This document shows positions 7,761-14,040 of a stretch of DNA of 14,040 bases, one piece after another (the stretch's first letter is position 1; each line of letters starts with the position of its first letter). The translations under genes and the position numbers were made by a program. The notes below the pieces were generated by a model. That model was not told the DNA's origin. It made no database searches and was given only the letters and a program-made list of their open reading frames with translations. The stretch comes from Rhodoferax sp. (GTDB taxonomy: Bacteria > Pseudomonadota > Gammaproteobacteria > Burkholderiales > Burkholderiaceae_C). Location: positions 1-14,040 of the forward strand of contig JAKFXU010000202.1 in NCBI GenBank assembly GCA_021731215.1. Reading direction: 5' to 3'.

Positions 7761-9169
7761 GCAGTGACTCCTTGTTTGGAAGCTGAAACAGGTTCGGACT
7801 GGTCAGTGGCCAACGGGTTCTCTGCCAGCCAGACTTCGAGAAAGCCGGTATGAAATTGCGCCGCCGCCACATCGGGTGCAGCGCATAGCGCCTGGTGCAA
7901 AGGCACCGTAGTCCGAACTCCCTCCACAACCAACTCACCTAAGGCACGTTGCATGCGCCGCAAGGCGCTGGAGCGGTCTGGTGCATGCACAATCAATTTA
8001 CCCAACAGCGAGTCGTAATAGGCTGGCACTGTGTAACCTGGATAAAGCATGGAGTCAAATCGCACGCCGGGGCCACCAGGCACCAACAATTGAGTCACCT
8101 TGCCTGGACTGGGCATGAAATTCTTGGCGGCGTCTTCAGCATTGATGCGAACTTCGATCGCTGAGCCGTTCAGTCGGATGTCTTGTTGCTGCAGACGCAA
8201 GGGCTCGCCAAGCGCTATGCGGATCATTTCCTGAACCAAGTCAACGCCAGTCACCATTTCAGTGATGGGGTGCTCAACCTGAATGCGGGTGTTCATCTCG
8301 ATGAAGAAGAATTCCTGCGAATCATCGTCGTACAGATACTCCAAAGTGCCAGCCCCACGATACGATACAGCGCGCGCCAGACGTAATGCGGACTCGCACA
8401 GCGCCGCGCGAGTAACCTCGTTGATGGCCGCAGACGGAGCCTCTTCCCATACTTTTTGGCGCCGACGCTGTAAGGAGCACTCACGCTCAAAGCAGTGCAC
8501 CACGCGCTCTCCGTCCCCCAGGATCTGGACTTCGATATGGCGTGCGCGCCGGATGAAACGCTCCAGATACACTGCGCCGTTGCCGAACGCAGCAGCGGCT
8601 TCAGCAGTTGCCAGGCCAAATTGCTGCCGCAGTTCATCCGCATTCTGTGCAACCCGGATGCCGCGACCGCCTCCGCCCGCTGAGGCCTTGATCATGATGG
8701 GAAAGCCGATATCTTTGGCTTGCGCGACGGCGTCATCCGCAGTCAACACCACATCAGCGCTGCCAGGGACGGTGGGCACGCCAGCACGCGTGGCGGCTGA
8801 CCTGGCAGCCGCCTTGTCACCCATGGTGCGAATGGCAAGCGGCGTTGGGCCAACAAACACCAGGCCAGCCTGTTCCACGGCCTCAGCGAACGCCGCGTTC
8901 TCAGACAAGAACCCGTACCCTGGATGGACGGCTCCGGCGCCACTTTCACGTGCAGCATCCAGCAAGGCGGGAATGCTCAGGTAGCTCTTGCTCGCATGAG
9001 CCGGACCGATTCGAACTGCAGTGTCGGCCATGCGCACGGCCAGACTGTCGGCATCGGCGTCGCTGTAAACCGCCACCGTGCGCAAACCCAGCTCTTTGGC
9101 CGCACGGATGATCCGAACCGCTATCTCGCCCCGGTTGGCGACCAGCAAAGTCTTGAATTTCGCTTCCAT
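7757..9169 (-). CDS. biotin carboxylase subunit (AccC-like)
   Basis: A 470-residue, stand-alone biotin carboxylase, slightly longer than AccC (about 450). It uses ATP and bicarbonate to carboxylate the biotin on the carrier protein. Features in order: N-terminal VANRGEIAVRIIRA (residues 10-23), HPGYGFLSEN (82-91), the ATP-grasp glycine loop ASAGGGGRGIR (162-172), RRRQKVWEEAPS (about 235-246) and the metal- and bicarbonate-site stretch FIEMNTRIQVEH (289-300). All expected catalytic residues seem present. It starts 12 bp after the small carrier gene and overlaps pxpB by 4 bp, so it belongs to a multi-subunit carboxylase with these neighbours, not to acetyl-CoA carboxylase; no accA/accD-type subunit is present. 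A weak ribosome site precedes the ATG. An automatic accC label would mislead. Confidence 0.94.
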   Translation of the reverse strand: MEAKFKTLLVANRGEIAVRIIRAAKELGLRTVAVYSDADADSLAVRMADTAVRIGPAHASKSYLSIPALLDAARESGAGAVHPGYGFLSENAAFAEAVEQAGLVFVGPTPLAIRTMGDKAAARSAATRAGVPTVPGSADVVLTADDAVAQAKDIGFPIMIKASAGGGGRGIRVAQNADELRQQFGLATAEAAAAFGNGAVYLERFIRRARHIEVQILGDGERVVHCFERECSLQRRRQKVWEEAPSAAINEVTRAALCESALRLARAVSYRGAGTLEYLYDDDSQEFFFIEMNTRIQVEHPITEMVTGVDLVQEMIRIALGEPLRLQQQDIRLNGSAIEVRINAEDAAKNFMPSPGKVTQLLVPGGPGVRFDSMLYPGYTVPAYYDSLLGKLIVHAPDRSSALRRMQRALGELVVEGVRTTVPLHQALCAAPDVAAAQFHTGFLEVWLAENPLATDQSEPVSASKQGVTA

Positions 9170-9181
9170 GATGATCTGGTT

Positions 9182-9430
9182 TCAATCCCTGATCACTACA
9201 GCCAATACCTGGCCTGGGTCCACCGGCTCGCCGCTGGGTGCTGAAAAACACTCAATGCGCCCAGCCGCATCGGCTGTTATTTCGTTGAACTGTTTCATCA
9301 CCTCGATCAGGCCAATGACATCGCCCACCTCGATGCGATCGCCTTCCGCCTTGTAGGGGGGCACGTCCGGACTTGAACTGCGGTAAAAGGTGCCAGGTAA
9401 GGGGCTGAGAATTTCGTGGGATAGGGACAT
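9182..9430 (-). CDS. minimal biotin carboxyl carrier protein
   Basis: An 82-residue protein consisting of little more than one biotinyl domain. It carries carboxybiotin between the biotin carboxylase and the carboxyltransferase subunits. LSPLPGTFYRSSSPDVPPY (residues 8-26) matches the front of AccB-type domains, and the biotin lysine is K46 in IEVMKQFNEI. The usual motif is EAMKM; here it is EVMKQ. The long N-terminal linker of AccB (about 70 residues) is missing. The frame is open further upstream, but I chose the ATG at 9430 because a GAGGAG site lies 5 nt before it and the upstream part would run into pxpA. It lies 35 bp after pxpA and 12 bp before the biotin carboxylase gene. Confidence 0.9.
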   Translation of the reverse strand: MSLSHEILSPLPGTFYRSSSPDVPPYKAEGDRIEVGDVIGLIEVMKQFNEITADAAGRIECFSAPSGEPVDPGQVLAVVIRD

Positions 9431-9435
9431 GTTGA

Positions 9436-9441
9436 CTCCTC
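9436..9441 (-). promoter_or_regulatory. ribosome binding site of the biotin carrier gene
   Basis: GAGGAG on the minus strand, 5 nt before the ATG at 9430. It decides the start, because the frame stays open to 9574 and would otherwise overlap pxpA. Confidence 0.75.
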
Positions 9442-9465
9442 TGAAATGAGCGTGATCGAAATGAC

Positions 9466-10239
9466 TTAGGCAGGCATGGGAAGGGGCGCAGCCACTGCAA
9501 TGCCATTGTCCGACAGCACGTGGCGCGTGGCTTGAATCAACGCCAGTGCGCCGGGCGTATCGCTGTGAATGCACACTGAGTCAAATTCGATAGCAATGGG
9601 TTGCCCATCCACCGTCTGCACAGTGCCTTGTTGGCAAGCTCTGAGCACTTTGGCGGCCACCGCTGCAGGGTCAAGCGCACCAACACGGCGTGTGAAGACA
9701 ATGGAACCAGTGCTGTCGTAGTCACGATCCGCATAGAACTCGCGCACCACGCGCAGACCCATCTCTTGCGCCACACGAAACGTCAGGGACTGGGCCATGC
9801 AGTAAAGAGATAGCGAAGGATCGATACGCTGGATGGCGTTGACCAGCGCGCGTGACATCGCTTCGTCCTGCGCCACATGCATATAAAGCGCACCATGGGG
9901 TTTGACGTGGCGCAGCGGCGCATTGTTCAAACGTGTGAACTCTCGAAGAGCACCCATCTGGTAGATGAAGTCATTGACCAGCTCATCCACACTGGAGCGG
10001 ATATGCCTTCGCCCAAAGCCCATAAGGTCGCGAAAGCCGGGATGCGCGCCAATGCCCACGCCGTGCTTGGCCGCCAGAACCACCATCTGCTGCATGATGT
10101 TCGGGTCACCCGCATGGAATCCGGTGGCGATGTTGGCCGAGCTGATCAAGGGCATGATTTCCACATCAACCCCGTCCCCGATCTGCCAAGGTCCAAAGCC
10201 TTCACCCATGTCGGAATTCAGGTCAATTGTTCGTTTCAT
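9466..10239 (-). CDS. pxpA: LamB/YcsF family protein, 5-oxoprolinase subunit A (PxpA)-like
   Basis: A 257-residue LamB/YcsF family protein, the usual length (about 250). In PxpABC this subunit works with PxpB and PxpC in ATP-dependent opening of 5-oxoproline. Visible hallmarks are [14 protein letters not shown] (5-18), [14 protein letters not shown] (33-46), [16 protein letters not shown] (63-78), [10 protein letters not shown] (about 109-118) and [12 protein letters not shown]. The acidic and histidine residues of these motifs line the presumed active site. It is the first gene of the operon, reading away from the LysR gene across a 133-bp control region. In this operon it probably supplies the hydrolysis step for the amide or lactam after carboxylation; that role is inferred. 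The ribosome site before the ATG at 10239 is weak. Confidence 0.92.
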   Translation of the reverse strand: MKRTIDLNSDMGEGFGPWQIGDGVDVEIMPLISSANIATGFHAGDPNIMQQMVVLAAKHGVGIGAHPGFRDLMGFGRRHIRSSVDELVNDFIYQMGALREFTRLNNAPLRHVKPHGALYMHVAQDEAMSRALVNAIQRIDPSLSLYCMAQSLTFRVAQEMGLRVVREFYADRDYDSTGSIVFTRRVGALDPAAVAAKVLRACQQGTVQTVDGQPIAIEFDSVCIHSDTPGALALIQATRHVLSDNGIAVAAPLPMPA

Positions 10240-10298
10240 ATGCTTCGTTGTTTCCGTTAGTCACACCCTTAGGGCATGTAATGGGCCGAAGTATGGGA

Positions 10299-10328
10299 TT
10301 CCCAATAACCATTGAAAAGCTTTATATT
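10299..10328 (+). promoter_or_regulatory. possible promoter of the lysR gene
   Basis: A -35-like TTCCCA (10299-10304) is followed, after 18 bp, by TATATT (10323-10328), five of six bases of the -10 consensus. Its end touches the palindrome at 10327-10348, an arrangement that would let the regulator repress its own gene. This is a sequence-only guess. No convincing sigma-70 promoter was found for the operon on the other strand, as is common for activator-dependent promoters. Confidence 0.35.
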
Positions 10329-10348
10329 TAGATATCCTGATATCTAAA
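10327..10348. promoter_or_regulatory. perfect palindrome, probable LysR operator
   Basis: Arms TTTAGATATC (10327-10336) and GATATCTAAA (10339-10348) are exact reverse complements separated by CT. The AT-rich dyad fits the T-N11-A pattern of LysR-family binding sites. It lies between the divergent pxpA and lysR starts, 25 bp before the lysR ATG and 88 bp before the pxpA ATG. It is a likely binding site for both autoregulation of lysR and control of the operon. Confidence 0.65.
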
Positions 10349-10372
10349 ATTTTGATGACCATAGGGTTTTCC

Positions 10373-11299
10373 ATGAGTTTTTCCATTCGTCAACTCAAGT
10401 ATTTCACTGCCGTGGCTGAGCTTGGGCGCATTTCTCAGGCGGCTGTACAACTCAACATTTCTCAATCGGCAGTGACAACGGCGGTAAGGGAGCTCGAAGA
10501 CACCCTGAATCAGCAGTTGATCGCACGTCATTCACATGGCGTTGAACTCACGGATGCCGGGCGGCGTTTCTTGAGCCATGCATACAACGTGCTTGCGGCC
10601 GTTGACGATGCGTTGCGCATGCCTGACAACGAAGCAACCGTCGAAGGCACGCTGACTCTGGCTGCCAGCTACACCGTCCTGGGCTACTTCCTGCCACATC
10701 ATCTTCAGCGCTTTGCACAGCGTCACCCAAAGGTTGAAGTAAAGGTGCACGAGGTTGTGCGTGAAGGTATCGAAGAAGGCCTGGTGACCGAGCGGTATGA
10801 CATGGGCGTGCTGCTGACGTCCAATGCGGTCTTGCATGAGCTCACATTGGAGACCTTCTTCGGCTCACAACGCCGCTTGTGGGTCCCTGCCAAGCACCCA
10901 ATGCTGGAGAAGGCCGATGTGACCTTGGCTGACATTGCGGCGGAGCCTTACATCATGTTGACCGTGGACGAGGCCGCCGCCACCACCTTGAAGTATTGGT
11001 CGAGTACGCCCTATTTGCCCAGCATCCGTTTGCGCACCAGTTCAGTCGAGGCTGTGCGCAGCATGGTAGCCAACGGCCAGGGAGTGACGATTCTGTCCGA
11101 CATGGTTTATCGCCCCTGGTCGCTGGAGGGCAAGCGAATTGAGACCATTAATCTGAAGGACAGCGTTCCGTCCATGAACATTGGCTTGGGATGGAAACAT
11201 GGTCGCGATCACTCGCCAGCCATGCAGGCCTTTAGAGACTATTTCAGGCAACTGTTCTTGGATCCGATATCCGGGAGGGCCGTCAAGGCGCGGCCGTGA
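10373..11299 (+). CDS. LysR-family transcriptional regulator
   Basis: A 308-residue LysR-type regulator, a normal family length. The N-terminal winged helix-turn-helix covers about residues 1-65: FSIRQLKYFTAVAELGRISQAA, SQSAVTTAVRELED and GVELTDAGRRFL. The rest is the inducer-binding, periplasmic-binding-protein-like domain (about 90-300). The frame is open a few codons upstream from a TTG at 10352, but I chose the ATG at 10373 because MSFSIRQLKYF matches the family N-terminus and AGGG lies a few bases before it. It is divergent from the eleven-gene operon and shares a control region holding a perfect palindrome. It is therefore the likely regulator of that operon, probably responding to the imported substrate or an intermediate. 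The inducer is unknown. Confidence 0.93.
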   Translation: MSFSIRQLKYFTAVAELGRISQAAVQLNISQSAVTTAVRELEDTLNQQLIARHSHGVELTDAGRRFLSHAYNVLAAVDDALRMPDNEATVEGTLTLAASYTVLGYFLPHHLQRFAQRHPKVEVKVHEVVREGIEEGLVTERYDMGVLLTSNAVLHELTLETFFGSQRRLWVPAKHPMLEKADVTLADIAAEPYIMLTVDEAAATTLKYWSSTPYLPSIRLRTSSVEAVRSMVANGQGVTILSDMVYRPWSLEGKRIETINLKDSVPSMNIGLGWKHGRDHSPAMQAFRDYFRQLFLDPISGRAVKARP

Positions 11300-11371
11300 G
11301 TATTCAGGTTGTGTAAGTCAGCTTTCTGATTTCCATGAATTCAGTTGAATGACCGCTCCGTCCACCAGTGG

Positions 11372-11419
11372 CTGACCGGTAAGGGCACTAAACGGTCAGT
11401 CACTTAACGGCACTGACCG
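11372..11419. repeat. alternating CTGACCG / CGGTCAG repeats with possible hairpin
   Basis: CTGACCG (11372-11378), CGGTCAGT (11393-11400) and ACTGACCG (11412-11419) alternate in orientation, so the middle copy can pair with either neighbour. CACTAAACGG (11386-11395) and CACTTAACGG (11401-11410) form a 15-bp-spaced near-direct repeat. It lies between the convergent lysR and toxin genes. On the minus strand the stem is followed by TTTAG, so it may weakly end transcription; no real T-tract is present. Confidence 0.5.
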
Positions 11420-11437
11420 ATCACTTCCCGCCCTTAC

Positions 11438-11860
11438 TCAGGAACTGCGCCATGGGTTCAGGACCAGCACACCGGTGGGCTCAAAATCAGCCACGTTGCG
11501 CGTGACGACGGTCATGCCATGCACCAGCGCTGTCGCCGCGATGAGGCCGTCACGCACGGGACGAGGGTCTGGCACATGGAGGCGGGCGCTGCGCTGCGCA
11601 ACTGCGGTGTCGACGGACAGGATGCGGCCCGCAAAGGCGGGTAAGACCTGCGCATTCAGCCACGCCCGAAATAGGGCGCCTTGCGATGAGTCTCGGCGCT
11701 CGGCCAGCAACACGCCGATTTCCAGCTCCTGGATGCTGATCGCTGACAGATACAAATCGGTGGCTTCTACGCTGTCGGCCCAATCTGCCACGTGAGGGTC
11801 CGCTTTACCCAGACGGACCTTGCGCAACTCGGACACGACATTGGTATCGAGCAAGTACAT
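11438..11860 (-). CDS. type II toxin, PIN-domain ribonuclease (VapC/FitB family)
   Basis: A 140-residue PIN-domain protein, the normal toxin length. Such toxins are magnesium-dependent ribonucleases held inactive by the partner antitoxin. The acidic catalytic residues are all visible: D5 in LLDTNVVSEL, E45 in SIQELEIGV, D104 in VRDGLIAATAL and D125 in TRNVADF. The pattern LDTNVVSE...P...W is most like the FitB subgroup. The ATG at 11860 overlaps the antitoxin stop by one base (TGATG), typical of coupled toxin-antitoxin genes. It looks intact. The target RNA cannot be told from sequence. The pair sits outside the catabolic operon and seems unrelated to it. Confidence 0.92.
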   Translation of the reverse strand: MYLLDTNVVSELRKVRLGKADPHVADWADSVEATDLYLSAISIQELEIGVLLAERRDSSQGALFRAWLNAQVLPAFAGRILSVDTAVAQRSARLHVPDPRPVRDGLIAATALVHGMTVVTRNVADFEPTGVLVLNPWRSS

Positions 11861-12114
11861 CAGGACAAATCCGCCGTTTGCGCCAGATCGCGAAATGGCG
11901 GGATATCCAGTTCAATATCGTCGAGCCCGGGCAACGCCAGCAGATCGGCGATTTTCGTATGCATGCGGGTAATCTTCTTGTACTCTTCAAACGTCAGTAG
12001 CACATGCGCCGGTTGGCCGCGATCCGTGATGAACACCGGACCCGCCTGGGCCGCCTTTTTGGCCTTGCTGGCATCTTGGTTGAATTGGCGACTGGAAAGG
12101 GTTGTGATGGGCAT
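11860..12114 (-). CDS. type II antitoxin, Phd/YefM family
   Basis: An 84-residue antitoxin of the Phd/YefM family. It neutralises the PIN toxin encoded next and usually represses the shared promoter. The N-terminal DNA-binding part shows SSRQFNQDASKAKKAA (7-22), VFITDRGQPAHVLLTFEEY (about 27-45). The C-terminal tail, LALPGLDDIELDIPPFRDL, is the acidic toxin-binding segment. The frame is open to 12270, but the ATG at 12114 gives the family N-terminus MPITTLSSRQF and has AGGAG 7 nt upstream, so the longer form is rejected. Confidence 0.9.
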   Translation of the reverse strand: MPITTLSSRQFNQDASKAKKAAQAGPVFITDRGQPAHVLLTFEEYKKITRMHTKIADLLALPGLDDIELDIPPFRDLAQTADLS

Positions 12115-12121
12115 ATCAACA

Positions 12122-12126
12122 CTCCT
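12122..12126 (-). promoter_or_regulatory. ribosome binding site of the antitoxin gene
   Basis: AGGAG on the minus strand, 7 nt before the ATG at 12114. It decides between this start and the longer open frame reaching 12270. Confidence 0.7.
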
Positions 12127-12318
12127 GCCTGGGAATAATGTAGGCACGTTACCACAAAATTCCTTGCGCACAAATATAGGTAGCGATGCAGGTCCATTGC
12201 CCATCGACAGGTCCTTGCCAAAATCAGCCATCAGGGTCCGACACGCCCGGTTGTCAAGGACGCGCCACAAAACCGGCCCAGGCCAGCGCGTCGCGCTCGG
12301 GGTTACTCAGTCAGTGCT

Positions 12319-13005
12319 TCAGGCGCCATCGGCGCCCGGGCCCAGCACGCGGGCCAGAAAGACCGATAGATCGGCGATTTCGCGCGGATGCACGCTGTGC
12401 GCCATCGGGTAGCTATGCCATTGCACCGGGTAGCCCAGGCCGGCGAGCAAGTCGCGCGAGGCTTCGCCGCGGGCCGGTGCCACCACCGGGTCCTGGCTGC
12501 CGTGCGCCATGAAGATGGGGCTGGCGGCGTTGGCCGGGTGGCGCTCGGCGGCCAGGGTGTCGGCCAGCGGCAGGTAGCCCGACAAGGCCATGATGCCGGC
12601 CAGCCGCTGCCCAAAACGCAAGCCGATGTGCAGCGCCATGGCGCTGCCTTGCGAGAAGCCGGCCAGCACGATGCGCTGGTAGGGGATGCCGCGCGCTGCC
12701 TCCCACTCGATCAGCGCCGCAATGGCGCGCGCCGACTGCGCGATGCCGGCGCCGTCCTGGCGGCCCACCAGGTCGGCACCCAAAATGTCGTACCACGCCG
12801 GCATCACATAACCGCCGTTAATAGTGACCGCCAGGCTGGGGGCGTGCGGAAAGACGAAGCGGATCGGCGGGCAGTCGCCCAAGTCCAGTTCCGGCACCAA
12901 GCCGGCAAAATCATGGCCATCGGCGCCCAGGCCATGCAGCCAGATGACGGCAGCGGTGGGTTGCGGGGCGCTTTCAATTTCAAGGCGGGGCAGCAGGGTA
13001 TTCAT
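12319..13005 (-). CDS. alpha/beta-hydrolase carboxylesterase/phospholipase family
   Basis: A 228-residue cytoplasmic esterase of the Abhydrolase_2 family (carboxylesterase/lysophospholipase/acyl-protein thioesterase type). The catalytic triad is visible: nucleophile S118 in GFSQGSAM, D172 in HGSQDPVV and H203 in MAHSVH. The oxyanion-hole motif LHGLGADGHDF (23-33) and the FVFPHAP stretch (50-56) are typical. I chose the ATG at 13005; a TTG three codons earlier is possible but less likely. It hydrolyses short acyl esters; the natural substrate is not known. It stands alone, with about 200 bp to the antitoxin gene and the inverted-repeat element upstream. No link to the operon is apparent. Confidence 0.9.
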   Translation of the reverse strand: MNTLLPRLEIESAPQPTAAVIWLHGLGADGHDFAGLVPELDLGDCPPIRFVFPHAPSLAVTINGGYVMPAWYDILGADLVGRQDGAGIAQSARAIAALIEWEAARGIPYQRIVLAGFSQGSAMALHIGLRFGQRLAGIMALSGYLPLADTLAAERHPANAASPIFMAHGSQDPVVAPARGEASRDLLAGLGYPVQWHSYPMAHSVHPREIADLSVFLARVLGPGADGA

Positions 13006-13082
13006 GGCGCGCAAGTGTACCCAGTGTGGCAGCCAGCCTGGCGTGCAGCGTGCAGCGCCGCATCCGACCCGCGCCAGGGCGG

Positions 13083-13251
13083 CTAGGAGCCTGTCGGGCT
13101 TTGGTCGTCGAGAGCGAAAATTGGCCCCAGCGAGGACAGTTTTTGCCGGATTTGCAGGCCCATAGCCCCGCTATGGGTCAAAAAGACGGTGAAAAATGGA
13201 CCGCTGCGGTCAATTTGCAGCCGACGATTCCAAAGCCCGACAGGCTCCTAG
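13083..13251. repeat. 169-bp inverted-repeat element (MITE-like or long hairpin)
   Basis: The outer 22 bases (13083-13104 and 13230-13251) are exact inverted copies, beginning CTAGGAGCCTG and ending CAGGCTCCTAG. The inner part also pairs imperfectly all the way to a central 8-bp stem (CCCATAGC, 13159-13166; GCTATGGG, 13170-13177) with a 3-base loop. The whole element can therefore fold as one long hairpin centred at about 13168. It encodes nothing. The TA next to each end would fit a TA target duplication (IS630/Tc1-type), but this is inference. It lies between the esterase start and the HNH gene. Confidence 0.8.
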
Positions 13252-13292
13252 AGGCAATCGCATTTCGTGTCAGTGGTTCATTCAACTGTTCC

Positions 13293-13298
13293 AGGAGG
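13293..13298 (+). promoter_or_regulatory. consensus ribosome binding site of the HNH gene
   Basis: AGGAGG, 6 nt before the TTG at 13305. This perfect site decides the unusual start. Confidence 0.85.
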
Positions 13299-13304
13299 CG
13301 TGTT

Positions 13305-13862
13305 TTGAAGGTCTTGAAGCTGTCAGCCCAGGGGCTGCCCCAATCGTGGATTTCGCTGGAGCAAGCGGTGATTCATTACGCGGCAGAGGAGGTGCGCTGG
13401 GAAATGGGCGGCGAAGTCGCGGTGTTTCATGGCGGACACAACGCGATCAGCGGCGCGCAGTCCATCATCACCGTCAACAGCATCATCGGCACCCGGGGCG
13501 TGCCCAATATCAACCCGTTCCACCTCAAGCCCGGGCTCACCAACAGCAAGCTGTTCACCCGCGACCGCAACATCTGCGCCTATTGCGGCGACCAATTCCA
13601 TGAGGAAGATCTGACGCGCGAGCACATCATTCCGTTCGCCCAGAACGGCTACGATACCTGGATGAACGTGGTCACCGCCTGCCGCCCGTGCAACCACCGC
13701 AAGAGCCACCGCACCCCCGAGCAGGCCCATATGCCGCTGCTGTACGCGCCCTATGTGCCCAGCCTGTGGGAAGACTTCATTTTGCGCAACCGCCGCATCC
13801 TGGCCGACCAGATGGAGTTCTTGATGGCGCACGTGCCCAAGTCTTCAAGGCTTCTCGCCTGA
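13305..13862 (+). CDS. HNH endonuclease family protein (TTG start)
   Basis: A 185-residue HNH nuclease-fold protein. The HNH/zinc module spans about residues 85-137: CxxC at C91/C94, the EH pair at E106-H107 in TREHIIPF, N121 in MNVVTACRPC, a second CxxC at C126/C129, and H131 and H135 in NHRKSH. The N-terminal part (LKLSAQGLPQSWISLEQAV...) belongs to a widespread proteobacterial HNH family of unknown cellular role. The frame is open back to 13026, but that part would translate the inverted-repeat element and looks non-coding. A perfect AGGAGG stands 6 nt before TTG at 13305, which I take as the start. There is no restriction or phage context. Family confident; function unknown. Confidence 0.88.
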   Translation: MKVLKLSAQGLPQSWISLEQAVIHYAAEEVRWEMGGEVAVFHGGHNAISGAQSIITVNSIIGTRGVPNINPFHLKPGLTNSKLFTRDRNICAYCGDQFHEEDLTREHIIPFAQNGYDTWMNVVTACRPCNHRKSHRTPEQAHMPLLYAPYVPSLWEDFILRNRRILADQMEFLMAHVPKSSRLLA

Positions 13863-14040
13863 CTGCCGGGGTCCGATTCAAACGGATGTGGCGTGTTCTG
13901 CTGGTTTTCTATTGCTCGGGGTTTCTCCCCCACTCTCCCCAACCCTTGCCCCGCCGGGCGAGAGGGAGCCAACAGCCCTATTTGGCCTTGTGTTTTAAGG
14001 CCTGAAGTACACGCGCCGCGTTGAGGAGCCGGGTAGGGTG
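13863..14040. other. intergenic stretch without a supported gene
   Basis: About 180 bases after the HNH gene. There is a C-rich then G-rich stretch (about 13926-13970) able to fold loosely and a weak 6-bp stem (GGCCTT, 13984-13989; AAGGCC, 13997-14002) without a T-tract. No convincing coding region or RNA gene was seen. Confidence 0.5.

Noticed and set aside
8283..8984. Plus-strand open frame opposite the biotin carboxylase (233 codons)
   Set aside because: Alanine/serine/arginine-rich mirror frame with no family resemblance.
7757..9430. Biotin carboxylase and carrier as acetyl-CoA carboxylase (accC/accB)
   Set aside because: No accA/accD-type carboxyltransferase is nearby, the carrier is far too short, and both genes are embedded with CT-like subunits of the urea carboxylase/PxpB-C type.
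10288..10317. Sigma-70 promoter for the pxpA operon on the minus strand (TTTCAA / TACTTC)
   Set aside because: Both boxes match the consensus poorly; spacing is 18 bp but the evidence is too weak to annotate.
13026..13304. N-terminal extension of the HNH protein
   Set aside because: It translates the inverted-repeat element and non-coding DNA; a perfect ribosome site supports the start at 13305.
13984..14002. Hairpin GGCCTT/AAGGCC as terminator of the HNH gene
   Set aside because: The stem is only 6 bp and no T-tract follows.

Overview
The window looks like chromosome of a beta-proteobacterium, probably Burkholderiales/Comamonadaceae. This is inferred from the moderately high GC, the codon use and the style of the protein families; no rRNA or other phylogenetic marker is present. 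No tRNA, rRNA or CRISPR array was seen, and no transposase gene.

Positions 1-10239 (minus strand) hold eleven tightly packed genes that read as one operon. Transcription runs from right to left: a LamB/YcsF (PxpA-type) protein, a very short biotin carrier protein, a biotin carboxylase, two carboxyltransferase-type subunits (PxpB- and PxpC-like), a TorT-like periplasmic binding protein, a two-domain ABC ATPase, a sugar-type ABC permease, GABA aminotransferase (gabT), a small cupin, and the first 185 codons of succinate-semialdehyde dehydrogenase (gabD), which runs off the left edge. Gaps are 10-38 bp, and three gene pairs overlap by 4, 11 and 4 bp.

The genes suggest a complete catabolic route. 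An ABC importer brings in a small amide-type solute. A biotin-dependent, ATP-driven enzyme built like a split urea carboxylase, with PxpA, opens it. GabT and GabD then convert a released GABA-like amino acid to succinate. My leading hypothesis is a lactam such as 2-pyrrolidinone, whose ring opening gives GABA directly. The substrate is inferred, not shown. Plain 5-oxoprolinase (PxpABC) does not need a biotin carboxylase or carrier, and its product, glutamate, does not need gabT/gabD.

Positions 10240-10372 are a divergent control region with a perfect 10+10 bp palindrome. A LysR-type regulator (10373-11299, plus strand) is transcribed away from the operon and is its likely regulator.

The right third is unrelated accessory or housekeeping material: a type II toxin-antitoxin pair (Phd/YefM-type antitoxin and PIN-domain toxin, minus strand, 11438-12114), an alpha/beta-hydrolase carboxylesterase (12319-13005, minus), a 169-bp near-perfect inverted-repeat element (13083-13251) and an HNH endonuclease with a TTG start (13305-13862, plus). 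The last about 180 bp contain no convincing gene.
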